NCBI RefSeq assembly: GCF_013283875.1 | Contig: NZ_CP054139.1 | Coordinates: forward strand, 4,774,001 to 4,838,000 | Origin: Mucilaginibacter mali | GTDB lineage: Bacteria; Bacteroidota; Bacteroidia; Sphingobacteriales; Sphingobacteriaceae | Length of the DNA: 64,000 bases | Direction of reading: 5' to 3' | Program-made: the position numbers and the translations under genes | Part shown: positions 33,634 to 42,000 of the stretch, in pieces | How the letters are laid out: each line of letters begins with the position of its first letter | Position numbering within the stretch: the stretch's first letter is position 1 | The notes under the pieces: generated by a model | The model's database searches: none | Told to the model about the DNA's origin: nothing | Seen by the model: only the letters and a program-made list of their open reading frames with translations

Positions 33634-34041
33634 TTAATACCCCGCCTCAGCCAGCGTACTGATCAGCCTGGCTTCCAACATTTCGCTCAGGGCTTTAACA
33701 GCATTATTCTTCGCTTTGGGTTTGGTATCTGCGGCGTAAATAAAATGCTGCACGCCTAAGGTCTTCAGCAGATCATCAACCCGGGTATGTGCCTTGGTTT
33801 TATAGCAGGATATTTTTATTTTACTGTAGTAGGGGTTGCCGGTGAGCCGGCGTAGAACTTTTTCGGTATCGGTGCCCAAATGGTCGTAGTCCAGTATAAT
33901 GCCATCGGGCTTTTGCTCGTGGATGAGGGGGAATATGCGCTCGGTACCGGTGATGTGTATTACTTGCTTCTTTGCCGGGATAGGTACTAAGGAAGTGCTT
34001 GATGCCACCACCAATAGTTTACCCGTCTTCATACGGATCAT
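33634..34041 (-). CDS. Response-regulator receiver-like protein
   Basis: A 135-residue protein. The pattern PDGIILDYDHLGTDTEKVLRRLTGNPYYSKIKISCYKT (about 47-84) follows a receiver domain, with LDYD at the place of the phosphorylated Asp, but the N-terminal acidic pair and the conserved Lys near the end are not clear. It may be a degenerate receiver. Start ATG at 34041; a TTG at 34047 is less likely. No output domain and no kinase gene nearby. Function unknown. Confidence 0.55.
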   Translation of the reverse strand: MIRMKTGKLLVVASSTSLVPIPAKKQVIHITGTERIFPLIHEQKPDGIILDYDHLGTDTEKVLRRLTGNPYYSKIKISCYKTKAHTRVDDLLKTLGVQHFIYAADTKPKAKNNAVKALSEMLEARLISTLAEAGY

Positions 34042-34142
34042 GCTCAAAAAGTTTAGTTGTTTAAATATACTTCACAAAAAGCCCGTTGTCAAGCACTTAT
34101 TGTTTGATATTAAAAAGCTAACGGTAGAGCAACATTAAATTA

Positions 34143-34182
34143 ACATGCCTGCAGGTTGTAAAAAGGTTACCTGCAGGCATGT
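34143..34182 (-). terminator. Long hairpin behind the SIMPL gene
   Basis: ACATGCCTGCAGGT (34143-34156) and ACCTGCAGGCATGT (34169-34182) are a perfect 14-bp inverted repeat with a 12-nt loop. It lies 10 bp after the SIMPL stop. The T-run is weak (TTAATTTAATG on the minus strand), so it may serve as a 3' stabiliser or terminator. Confidence 0.65.
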
Positions 34183-34192
34183 GTAAAGGGTA

Positions 34193-34882
34193 TTATTTGG
34201 CAATCTCAAAAACGGCGTGCACCTGGAAGCTAAGCTTTATCTTTTTCACGTCGATATCCGATTCGGGCGCGGCATCGGCCATGGCGGCTTTAGCCATATA
34301 CATCACCGGGCGTGGCGATGAGAAGTTGCTGTCCTCGTTCTCCACAATGTCAATCGCGCCGCCTAACTTCTCGCCAATGCCGGTTAAAAGGAAGGCTGCC
34401 TTCTCTTTTGCATTTAGCAATGCCTTCAATTTCAGTTCGTTCTTCAACTCGTTTATTTTCGAATAATCGTAGCTGTCGATATTGGTCGATTGGATGCCCT
34501 TTGCATCTAACTTGCTCATTATCTGGTTAAAACGATTCAGATCATGAAAGCGGATACCGTATTGCTTGCTGGCCAAAAAATCGGGGTTCTTCTTTTTTTG
34601 GTAGGTATAGTTATAGCCCGAGAGGTTGTTGATGGTAAAATCCTCCTTAGGGATCCCTGCCTCGTTCACCGCTTTTTCCAGTTGTGTTTCCAGTTGACTA
34701 ATGGTTACCTTGGTCTTCCCGTCGATGTATTCCTTCAGGGAAATGGATACGTTAATGATATCGGGGGTTACCTCTTTTTCGGCTGTTCCGTTCACCTCAA
34801 TTTTGCGGCGCAGGTCTACACTTTGGGCCATCCCGGCCAATGTTATCGATAGTAATACTATGATGATGCTTATCTTTTTCAT
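34193..34882 (-). CDS. SIMPL domain (DUF541) periplasmic protein
   Basis: A 229-residue protein with a signal peptide (MKKISIIIVLLSITLAGMAQ). The SIMPL domain covers the rest: IEVNGTAEKEVTPDIINVSISL near 28-49 is its N-terminal signature, and the C-terminal strand KIKLSFQVHAVFEIAK its end. The family includes E. coli YggE-like proteins linked to oxidative stress tolerance and mammalian SIMPL; the exact role is unclear. Divergent from the M28 peptidase gene. Confidence 0.9.
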   Translation of the reverse strand: MKKISIIIVLLSITLAGMAQSVDLRRKIEVNGTAEKEVTPDIINVSISLKEYIDGKTKVTISQLETQLEKAVNEAGIPKEDFTINNLSGYNYTYQKKKNPDFLASKQYGIRFHDLNRFNQIMSKLDAKGIQSTNIDSYDYSKINELKNELKLKALLNAKEKAAFLLTGIGEKLGGAIDIVENEDSNFSSPRPVMYMAKAAMADAAPESDIDVKKIKLSFQVHAVFEIAK

Positions 34883-34988
34883 ATTATTTTGTTTTTAAAG
34901 GATAGATGAACGTGGACTTGAAATTCCACAAACTTAACAAAGATGTTACATTGTTGTTGGGCACAAAAAGCCCAAAATCGCCAGGTTA

Positions 34989-35018
34989 TTGATAAACAAC
35001 TAATTGTTTTTACATTTG
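34989..35018 (+). promoter_or_regulatory. Probable promoter of the M28 peptidase gene
   Basis: TTG at 34989-34991, a 19-bp spacer and TACATTTG at 35011-35018 fit the phylum pattern; the ATG follows 22 bp later. Confidence 0.65.
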
Positions 35019-35039
35019 ATATCAAACCAATTTCCATCG

Positions 35040-36677
35040 ATGAAATTTCAACACACCCCCATTTACCTGTTGGGCGCCATGCTTTTTGCCGCCTGCAGTC
35101 AGCCCGAAAAAACGGCCTACACCGTTAGCGGCGATGACATTAAAAGCCACCTGGCCGTACTGGCTAACGACTCGATGATGGGCCGCAAGCCTTTTACCGA
35201 TGGCGAGACCAAAACCATCAAATACCTGGCCGATCAGTACAAGAAGCTGGGTTTGGAACCGGGCAACAACGGCAGCTATTTCCAGGATGTGCCGATGGTG
35301 GAGGTAACCAGCACCCCATCGCCCATTACCATCACCGGCAAGGAAAATGTTACGCTAAACCCATCGGCCGACTTTGTAGCGCTAACCCGCCAGGAAACCG
35401 AATCGGTAGAGCTGAAGAACTCGCCGCTGGTATTTGCCGGTTACGGTGTGGTGGCCCCCGAATATAAATGGAACGATTATGCCGGTTTGGATGTAAAAGG
35501 CAAAACCGTAGTGGTACTGGTGAACGACCCGGGTTTTAAAGCCGGCGACCCGACCTTTTTCCACGGCGATACCATGACCTATTATGGCCGCTGGACTTAC
35601 AAATATGAAGAAGCAGCACGACAAGGTGCGGCAGGTGTGCTCATCATCCACCAAACCGAGCCTGCCAGCTATCCATGGCAGGTGGTGAATACCAGCAATA
35701 CCGGCGCTAAATTAGAATTGCAGCAAGCCGATAAACACATGAACCGCTGCAAAGTAGAGGGCTGGATAACCGAAGACGCGGCCACTAAACTGTTGGCATC
35801 GGCCGGAATTGCCGGCGATTTCCGCGCCCTGGCCCGCAAGCGCGATTTTAAGGCCGTACCGCTTAACTCAAACATCAGCGTAACGGTGAAAACCAAGCTA
35901 AAATATGCCATGTCGCACAATGTGATAGCCACACTAAAAGGCAGCACTACGCCCGATGAATACGTGATCTACAGCGCCCATTGGGACCATCTGGGTATTG
36001 GTAAACCCGATGCCAGGGGCGACAGCATTTACAACGGCGCTATTGATAACGGCAGCGGCAGCGCGGCTATTTTAGCCGTGGCCAAAGCTTTTGCTAACGC
36101 TAAGGAAAAGCCAAAGCGTACGGTAGTCTTCCTTTCGGTAACTGCTGAGGAGCAGGGCTTGCTGGGATCTGAATATTATGCTACGCACCCCATCTTCCCG
36201 GTTAATAAAACCGTGGCCAACCTCAATATGGATGCCCTGCACTCTTTTGGCGAAACCAAGGATATAGCCGTTACCGGCAAAGGCCAAAACCAATTGGAGG
36301 ACGCGCTTGAAGAACTGGCCAAAGCCGATGGCCGTGTTTTAGTGGGCGACCCGAAACCCGGAGCGGGAAGCTACTACCGGTCAGACCACTTTAACTTTGC
36401 CAAGGTGGGCATCCCTGCGCTGGATATTAACAGCGGAACTGACAGTAAGGCGCACGGCAAAGAATGGGGCCTGAAGCAGGAAGAGGATTTCACCAGCAAT
36501 CACTATCACCAGCCATCAGATAACTACTCGGCCGATATAGACGTAACCGGCATGGTGCAAACGGCCGATATCCTGTATCGCCTGGGCACTAAACTGGCCA
36601 ACGAAACCAGCTGGCCGGGATGGAAAGCCGGATCCGAGTTTAAGGCTATACGGGATAAATCGATCGGGATGAAGTAA
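35040..36677 (+). CDS. M28 family zinc peptidase lipoprotein with PA domain
   Basis: A 545-residue exported aminopeptidase. ATG 35040 gives signal MKFQHTPIYLLGAMLFAACSQ with lipobox LFAAC (Cys near 19). A PA insert spans about 120-270. The M28 core begins near 300: zinc ligands are visible as His in YSAHWDHLGI, Asp in GAIDNGSGSA, Glu-Glu in TAEEQGLLGSEYY, Asp in NMDALHSFG and His in HYHQPSDNYS, a full co-catalytic set. It probably trims peptides in the periplasm or at the cell surface. A family E repeat begins 11 bp after the stop. Confidence 0.94.
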   Translation: MKFQHTPIYLLGAMLFAACSQPEKTAYTVSGDDIKSHLAVLANDSMMGRKPFTDGETKTIKYLADQYKKLGLEPGNNGSYFQDVPMVEVTSTPSPITITGKENVTLNPSADFVALTRQETESVELKNSPLVFAGYGVVAPEYKWNDYAGLDVKGKTVVVLVNDPGFKAGDPTFFHGDTMTYYGRWTYKYEEAARQGAAGVLIIHQTEPASYPWQVVNTSNTGAKLELQQADKHMNRCKVEGWITEDAATKLLASAGIAGDFRALARKRDFKAVPLNSNISVTVKTKLKYAMSHNVIATLKGSTTPDEYVIYSAHWDHLGIGKPDARGDSIYNGAIDNGSGSAAILAVAKAFANAKEKPKRTVVFLSVTAEEQGLLGSEYYATHPIFPVNKTVANLNMDALHSFGETKDIAVTGKGQNQLEDALEELAKADGRVLVGDPKPGAGSYYRSDHFNFAKVGIPALDINSGTDSKAHGKEWGLKQEEDFTSNHYHQPSDNYSADIDVTGMVQTADILYRLGTKLANETSWPGWKAGSEFKAIRDKSIGMK

Positions 36678-36688
36678 TCATTCATAAT

Positions 36689-36912
36689 CCGTCATCTTGA
36701 GCGATAGCGAAAGATCCCCGGCATGCATATCGGGGATGCTTCGCTATCACTCAGCATGACGGGTTTGTTTTTCCGCTGAAGCCTCACCCTGCCCTCTCCA
36801 GAGGAGAGGGTTCCAAAGTCTCCCCCTTTGGGGGAGATTTAGAGGGGGCTTTCATCGGCATGTCATAAAAACCATTAGAGGCCGCCGGGATTATATCACT
36901 CAGCATGACGGG
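36689..36912. repeat. Compound repeat: family E, family C and a second E end
   Basis: Family E copy 2 (CCGTCATCTTGAG to CTCAGCATGACGG, 36689-36763) is followed by a family C copy (two hairpins, 36781-36850) and an AT-rich tail closing with another E end (CTCAGCATGACGG near 36899-36912). It fills the gap between the convergent M28 and porin-like genes, 11 and 13 bp from their stops. Parts 36766-36834 and 36816-36912 recur inverted at 53304-53372 and 53041-53137. Confidence 0.87.
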
Positions 36913-36925
36913 TTTAATATTATCC

Positions 36926-37525
36926 TTAAAAACTATACCCCGCGCCAAACTTAAAGCCGGCATCTATCAGGTTAAAGTTTGAACCGTTGTTGCCAAACCT
37001 GGTAACAGCATGGTCCTGAAAAAATGGATTTACAAACAGGTTTAAAGCGCCGAAGTTACATTTACCGCCAATACCCAGTTCAAAACCAATGCCCGTTTGC
37101 TTTGTGGCTTGTTTATTAGCCGCGTCGGCTCCGTTTGCCGAGTAATTGGTTTCAAAATCAGCCAGCAGGCCGCCATCAACAAAAACATATTTCAAAAAAT
37201 TTATCCGGGCAATAACCGGGATGCTCATCAACTTGATGTTACCATCTTTAGGCCCGGTGCTTAGCGGCCCCACGGTGGTCAGCCGCACATCGTCGCTTGA
37301 AAAGAAAAGCCCGGTTTGCAGCGATAAGGTATGGTTAATGTCGCGCGTATAATTAATGCCAAACTGGGAGCCACGCCTGTCTGCATACCCAAAATCGCCC
37401 GAAACGCCGTGGATATCAACGCTGTTTGATGTAGTGCCGTAAACAATAGAAATACTGTTTTTTGATTGGGAAAAAGCCTGCGTGCATAAGGCCAGCAATA
37501 GCAGGAAGATAAGTTTTGATTTCAT
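36926..37525 (-). CDS. Outer-membrane beta-barrel (porin family) protein
   Basis: A 199-residue protein from the ATG at 37525, giving signal peptide MKSKLIFLLLLALCTQAFSQ. The mature part shows about eight amphipathic strands and ends with FKFGAGYSF, a C-terminal aromatic residue typical of outer-membrane barrels; GYADRRGSQFGINYTRDI and LSLQTGLFFSSDDVRL are typical of the PorT/OMP_b-brl-like families. Role unknown. A family B repeat lies upstream, a compound E/C repeat downstream. Confidence 0.82.
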   Translation of the reverse strand: MKSKLIFLLLLALCTQAFSQSKNSISIVYGTTSNSVDIHGVSGDFGYADRRGSQFGINYTRDINHTLSLQTGLFFSSDDVRLTTVGPLSTGPKDGNIKLMSIPVIARINFLKYVFVDGGLLADFETNYSANGADAANKQATKQTGIGFELGIGGKCNFGALNLFVNPFFQDHAVTRFGNNGSNFNLIDAGFKFGAGYSF

Positions 37526-37621
37526 GTGTTTTGAGGTGGTTGAACTCAAATTTAATAAACCACGCTGGTAGTTAAAATTTAACGGGTGTTAAATTTGCTA
37601 AAACGCTATCATAATGGTGTA

Positions 37622-37761
37622 GACTCACCCCGACTACGCTACGCTGGTCGACCCTCTCTTCGCTGTGCGAAAAGAGGGCAGAAATTGTAGTGAAAGATTG
37701 CATGTCCCCTCTTTCCGCGCAGCGGAGAGAGGGTGGTCGAGCGAAGCACGACCGGGTGAGT
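37622..37761. repeat. Family B palindromic repeat, copy 4
   Basis: Ends GACTCACCCCGACTACG and GCACGACCGGGTGAGT; inner arms CCCTCTCTTCGC / GCGAAAAGAGGG and CCCCTCTTTCCGCGC / GCGGAGAGAGGG. It lies between the DUF6686-like gene and the upstream side of the porin-like gene. Confidence 0.88.
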
Positions 37762-37812
37762 TAAATAGCCGACGTGCCTTTTCAACATTAAAAACTGACC
37801 TGATCTTCCAAC

Positions 37813-38133
37813 TCATTCCCCCATCAAGCTATAAACCTCCAGCATGTAAGCCGCCTCATCCATTGCCTGCTTAAAGTTATCCCACTCGCCAAGGGTAAAG
37901 GCAAAGTTGATATCGTTATGCGGGGTGCGCAGCACGGCGCGGTCATATCCGTCGGGGAAAGGGAGCGCGCGGTCATCAAAATCCATGTCATCTGCAAATC
38001 GCCTGAAATCGGCAAACTGATTGCGGGTAAAATTAAGCACCAGGTTATTGTGCCAGATGAAAACTGTTTGGCAATCGGCACAATGACTGATTATGGCCGA
38101 ACCCTGCTGACTTAGTACCCTTGTTTCGCACAT
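37813..38133 (-). CDS. Small conserved protein, DUF6686-like
   Basis: A 106-residue cytoplasmic protein. The N-terminal part CETRVLSQQGSAIISHCADC has three Cys and one His (C2, H17, C18, C21) that could bind zinc. The middle, FIWHNNLVLNFTRNQFADF, and the end, DEAAYMLEVYSL, are well-formed secondary structures. I recall a Bacteroidota-specific family of this type (DUF6686), but the assignment is from memory of pattern only. Function unknown. Single gene, with an inverted AT-rich repeat upstream. Confidence 0.6.
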   Translation of the reverse strand: MCETRVLSQQGSAIISHCADCQTVFIWHNNLVLNFTRNQFADFRRFADDMDFDDRALPFPDGYDRAVLRTPHNDINFAFTLGEWDNFKQAMDEAAYMLEVYSLMGE

Positions 38134-38138
38134 TTTTT

Positions 38139-38233
38139 AGTGATTAGAGATTAGTTAATTAGTGGTTAGTTACATTACAGAGATCTTCATCATGCAGTCT
38201 GACTAATCTCTGGTCGCTAATTAACTAATCACT
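38139..38233. repeat. AT-rich inverted repeat upstream of the DUF6686-like gene
   Basis: AGTGATTAG, AGAGATTAGT and TTAGTTAATTAG on the left recur inverted as ACTAATCTCT, CTAATTAACTAA and CTAATCACT on the right, around a 35-bp centre. It is a dispersed-repeat type palindrome. Confidence 0.7.
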
Positions 38234-38250
38234 GCGCTATAGCGCCTGAG

Positions 38251-38283
38251 TTACCCCCGACGGGTCAGTTTGCCAGGGGGTAA
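38251..38283 (-). terminator. Hairpin behind the PepSY gene
   Basis: TTACCCCC (38251-38258) and GGGGGTAA (38276-38283) form a perfect 8-bp stem with a 17-nt loop, 25 bp past the PepSY stop on the minus strand. There is no T-run, so a terminator role is tentative. Confidence 0.45.
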
Positions 38284-38308
38284 CCAGGACTTTGGTTGAT
38301 GCTTCTTT

Positions 38309-39460
38309 TTATGCCGCCGCCACTTTATGGTGCCTTATCCTTGGGCTTTTCTTTGCCTTTTTATTCCGCTTGCCCCACCAAACTATAAACCCGGTGATGG
38401 GCAAACTGGCGCATATTAAACTGGCTAAAAACGCGATGATCTTACCCGGCAGGCCCAATAGCTGGCCTACATGGATATCGTAATTGGCATCGTTCATTTT
38501 GCGGCCCGGGCTTTTTTGGTTCTGGCTGAGCGTTTTTAACAGCTTGCCCGTGTACTGATCAAAAGTGTACGAGTCGCTTTTATAATAATGCATCGATGTA
38601 TAGTAGGCCGTAACCGTATGCGTATTAGCACCCTTGCCATCGCCCGCCGAAATAAAGAACATTTTAGCCAGCGGCGAATGTTCGCGGCTATAAGCGAATG
38701 CCCGGTCTACCGGATCTATCGTATTTACCGTGCCCTTCTTTAACGAATCTGATTTGGCCAGCTGCGTTTCGGCAGCATAAGTTTGACCAAGATTGGTAGC
38801 GCTGTAAATACCCTTACGCATCCAATCGAACGCGATGGAGAGTCCGCTCAGGGCCAGTATCAGCGCGATGCTGGCCGCGTAAAAACCCAGCACATTGTGC
38901 AGATCGTAATTCACCCGGCGCCAGCGGCCGCCCCATTTAATGGTGAGGCTACGCTTGCGGTCGCTTTTACGTTTAGGCCACCACAGTATAATACCGCTGA
39001 TCAGCAGGATAACAAAAATGATGACAGAGATGCCCACCACCAGTCCGCCTGTCTCGGCAGGCAGCAGCAGGTACAGGTGGATGTATTCAACAATGATGAA
39101 GAAGTTCCATTGGATGTCCTCATCGTGCAAAAAGGCGCCGGTATAGGGGTTTACGTAGATGTATCGTGTCCCCACCTTCGGGACGATCATCATTACCACG
39201 GCAGGCCTGTCCGGCCCGTAATAAGCGGTGAACGCGGGGTTACCGGTTGGATAATGCTTCAGTCCGATGGCTTTTAATTGCGTAGGCTTTACATACGGCT
39301 TGTGTTGCACCTCTACCTTGCGGTAGCTGTGTATAGCATCCTGTATCTCATCCTGAAAAACAAACAGGCAGCCGGTAATGCTCACAATAAACACCACCAG
39401 CCCGGAGATGAACCCGAGCCAGCGGTGAAGAAATAATATCGTTTTTTTAAACGGCGTCAT
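38309..39460 (-). CDS. PepSY-associated transmembrane protein, likely siderophore reductase
   Basis: A 383-residue inner-membrane protein with four membrane helices (near 13-38, 140-165, 190-212 and 340-362). PepSY-type segments lie between helices 1-2 and 3-4 (for example TQLKAIGLKHYPTGNPAF near 60 and AFAYSREHSPLAKMFF near 250). Conserved His residues (FLHRWLGF near 13, EYIHLYLLLP near 127, NYDLHNVLGF near 185, DIHVGQLLG near 330) could bind haem. Homologues such as PiuB/FoxB act with siderophore receptors, some as reductases that free iron. It starts 6 bp after the stop of the TonB-dependent receptor gene, clearly one operon. Confidence 0.9.
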   Translation of the reverse strand: MTPFKKTILFLHRWLGFISGLVVFIVSITGCLFVFQDEIQDAIHSYRKVEVQHKPYVKPTQLKAIGLKHYPTGNPAFTAYYGPDRPAVVMMIVPKVGTRYIYVNPYTGAFLHDEDIQWNFFIIVEYIHLYLLLPAETGGLVVGISVIIFVILLISGIILWWPKRKSDRKRSLTIKWGGRWRRVNYDLHNVLGFYAASIALILALSGLSIAFDWMRKGIYSATNLGQTYAAETQLAKSDSLKKGTVNTIDPVDRAFAYSREHSPLAKMFFISAGDGKGANTHTVTAYYTSMHYYKSDSYTFDQYTGKLLKTLSQNQKSPGRKMNDANYDIHVGQLLGLPGKIIAFLASLICASLPITGFIVWWGKRNKKAKKSPRIRHHKVAAA

Positions 39461-39466
39461 TATTTA

Positions 39467-41854
39467 TTAAAAGCGGTAGCTAATGCTTAAGCGATAGTTA
39501 CGTGGCGCTTCGGCCTGCCAGTAGTAAGCGTTCAGGAACGAGTAGTACGAACCCGAATACAGGTATTTATCAAGGATGTTCATCACGTTGCCGGTTACCC
39601 TAAGCTGTTTGCCCTCCCAAAACAGGCCGCCATCCAGCTTAAAATAAGTTGGCAGGCGTTGCAGGCCCACGCTCCAGGTGTCGGTTTCGCGACCGCCTAA
39701 ATAAGTTGCGCCGGCTGATATGCCGGTACCTTTTAAGGTTCCGTTCAGCAGTTTATAGCCTAACCAGGCATTGGCGGTATGCTTGGCATAACCCGGCACC
39801 ACATCGCCAACCTTAACTATCGACGCGGCGTATTGACCAACCTGGGTCACCTTCGAGTCCGTCCACGCGTAGTTGGCGGTCAGGTTCAGGCCCGGTAACA
39901 GTTCGCCGCGCAGATCGAACTCGATCCCCTGCGATTTCTTTTGGCCTAATAAAAACGATACCGGGTTTTGCGGGGTGCTGCTTGGGTCGGCCTGCACTTC
40001 GTTATTTTTCAGGATGCGGTAAACCGATAGCGAGGTATTCCATTTGCCCTCGGCCCAATCGTGCTTCACGCCAAACTCCAGGTTGCTGCCGGTCAATGGC
40101 TTTACAGAACCGCCCTCCTTCAACCTGCCGCTGGTTTGCGGGGTAAAAGCCTGGTCGTACAAACCGTAGACAGAAGTTTGCTCATCAACCGATACGCTCA
40201 GGCCAACACGCGGCGTAAAGTGCTTGCCGCTTACCGGGCTGTTAAAGGCATCCTGCTGTACGTAGGTATAGCGGCCTGCCAGCGTTAAGCGCACACGGTT
40301 GTTGATGAAGCCCAGCACATCCTGCACATAAATACTGCTGTAGTTTTGTTTAATGATACCGAAACCGGCAGCCGCACGGGCTTCCAGGTTTTGACTCAGA
40401 TCGAAATTTGGATAGCCGTTGCCTGGCACGCCCAGGTTAGGGTTAGCCGGGTCGAACTCCTGGCCGGCTTTATCAATGGCATAGCTTTGGGCATAGTCGG
40501 CATAATAGCTTTTGTTGCCCATATCCAGGCCGGCTAAAATATTATGCTGCACAAAACCGGTGTTCAGCTTACCGTTCAGGAAAACCTGACCCAGCGTCAT
40601 CTGGCTTTTGGCCTGCCATAAACCAATGCTGCGAATGTATTTACCGGCCGCGTCAACCGAGTTTGGCCACATGGATGAACCCAGCATATCGTAATTATAA
40701 TAAGCAGCCTGTGCGGTCAGCTTCCAGTCGGTGTTCAACTGGTGCTGCATGTTCAGGGTAAAGCTATGGTCGTTGATATTAGTTGGCGGTAATCCGGCGG
40801 GCAGGGCCGTAAAATCGCGCGGAAGCGCCGCGTAACCTTTTGGACTGAACACGTAGAATGAACCCACATCCGACATGTTTGCGCGCTGGTAAACATATTC
40901 GGCGGTGATCTTTGTCGCACTGTCTATTTGGTATGATAATACCGGGGCTACCACATAACGGTTATTAAACTCGTTAGCGCGGAACGAACCTTTTTCCTGT
41001 GCCGATAAATTAAGGCGGTAAAGTAATTTGCCATCTTTGCTCAGTTTGCCATCCAGATCAAGCGTAGAACGATACAGACCGAAACTGCCGGTGGTCAAGC
41101 TAAACTCGCCCTTGGTTTGGCCCGTTGGCTTTTTAGTAACCACGTTGTATAACCCGGCCGGATCGCCGTTACCCAGCATAAAACCAGCCGGGCCTTTTAC
41201 AAATTCGATATGATCTACAAAGCTCATATCCTCGGTCAGCGGGCCCCAATACGAGTTAACAATATTGAAGCCATTGCGGAAAGCCTGGATCTGCGAACCA
41301 CGCATGGTGATGTTGGCATACATATCGCCCCAATGCTCTAAGCGCACGGCCCCGCTCACGTTGCGGATCAGGCCGTCGCTCATGCTGATCACCTGCTGAT
41401 CGGCCAGTACCTGGCCGCTTACCACCTGGATATTTTGGGGCACCTGTAGCAAAGGCTCGTTCAGGCGCAGGCTTTGCGATGTTTGATCGACCTTGTAGCG
41501 CTGCTTGCGGGCAGTTACGGCCACTTCGTTCAACTGGCTTGCGCTTTCGTTCAGCACAAAATCAACAATGGTAGTGTTGCCGGCGGTTACAGTAACTTGC
41601 TTTTCTTCAGATGTCAAACCCACGGCCGATACTTTAATGGTGTAAATCCCCGGCTTAATTTTACCGAACTGGAAATGACCATCGGCCGTGGTGATCGTAC
41701 CTAAACTGGTATTCTTTATACCGATGGTAACAGCTTCGGCCGGTTGATTATCGGCACTTTTAACGGTGCCTTTTATAGAAGCAGCACGTTGCGCATAAGC
41801 GCCAGTGAAGCCTGACAAGAATAGGGACAGGTAGAGTAAGGTTTTTATTTTCAT
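39467..41854 (-). CDS. TonB-dependent siderophore receptor
   Basis: A 795-residue outer-membrane receptor. It has a signal peptide (MKIKTLLYLSLFLSGFTGAYAQ), a CarboxypepD_reg-like domain (about 24-110, GTVKSADNQPAEAVTIGIKN), a plug domain (about 125-235, with LLQVPQNIQVVSGQVLADQQ and FVDHIEFVKGPAGFMLGNGDPAG), and a 22-strand barrel ending in YRLSISYRF. This layout fits ferric siderophore receptors of the FhuE/FoxA type rather than SusC. The ligand cannot be told. It is first in an operon with a PepSY membrane protein. Two copies of a 16-bp operator-like sequence bracket its promoter. Confidence 0.94.
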   Translation of the reverse strand: MKIKTLLYLSLFLSGFTGAYAQRAASIKGTVKSADNQPAEAVTIGIKNTSLGTITTADGHFQFGKIKPGIYTIKVSAVGLTSEEKQVTVTAGNTTIVDFVLNESASQLNEVAVTARKQRYKVDQTSQSLRLNEPLLQVPQNIQVVSGQVLADQQVISMSDGLIRNVSGAVRLEHWGDMYANITMRGSQIQAFRNGFNIVNSYWGPLTEDMSFVDHIEFVKGPAGFMLGNGDPAGLYNVVTKKPTGQTKGEFSLTTGSFGLYRSTLDLDGKLSKDGKLLYRLNLSAQEKGSFRANEFNNRYVVAPVLSYQIDSATKITAEYVYQRANMSDVGSFYVFSPKGYAALPRDFTALPAGLPPTNINDHSFTLNMQHQLNTDWKLTAQAAYYNYDMLGSSMWPNSVDAAGKYIRSIGLWQAKSQMTLGQVFLNGKLNTGFVQHNILAGLDMGNKSYYADYAQSYAIDKAGQEFDPANPNLGVPGNGYPNFDLSQNLEARAAAGFGIIKQNYSSIYVQDVLGFINNRVRLTLAGRYTYVQQDAFNSPVSGKHFTPRVGLSVSVDEQTSVYGLYDQAFTPQTSGRLKEGGSVKPLTGSNLEFGVKHDWAEGKWNTSLSVYRILKNNEVQADPSSTPQNPVSFLLGQKKSQGIEFDLRGELLPGLNLTANYAWTDSKVTQVGQYAASIVKVGDVVPGYAKHTANAWLGYKLLNGTLKGTGISAGATYLGGRETDTWSVGLQRLPTYFKLDGGLFWEGKQLRVTGNVMNILDKYLYSGSYYSFLNAYYWQAEAPRNYRLSISYRF

Positions 41855-41859
41855 TTGCT

Positions 41860-41941
41860 TTATTTAGACTAATTATAAACAGTGGCAAATGTAAGCGCGA
41901 TATTATTTGAATGCAACTTTATTTTTAATTAGTCTAAATAA
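41860..41941 (-). promoter_or_regulatory. Promoter of the iron-uptake operon with mirrored operator pair
   Basis: TTATTTAGACTAATTA (41860-41875) recurs as an exact inverted copy TAATTAGTCTAAATAA at 41926-41941. Between them, on the minus strand, TTG (41916-41914), a 21-bp spacer and TACATTTG (41892-41885) form the promoter. One copy would lie just after the transcription start, the other just upstream of the -33 box, so a repressor at both could loop the DNA. A Fur- or DtxR-type iron regulator is the natural guess (inference). Confidence 0.7.
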
Positions 41942-42000
41942 TATCGATTTGCATTTCTAAATGCATACTAAATCTTTATCTTTATGCAAAACCTATCATC

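Noticed and set aside
37665..37874. Small open frames starting in family B repeats (also near 20754, 32433 and 33410)
   Set aside because: Their similar peptides (EGRNCSERLHVPSF-like) come from the repeat DNA itself, not from a gene.
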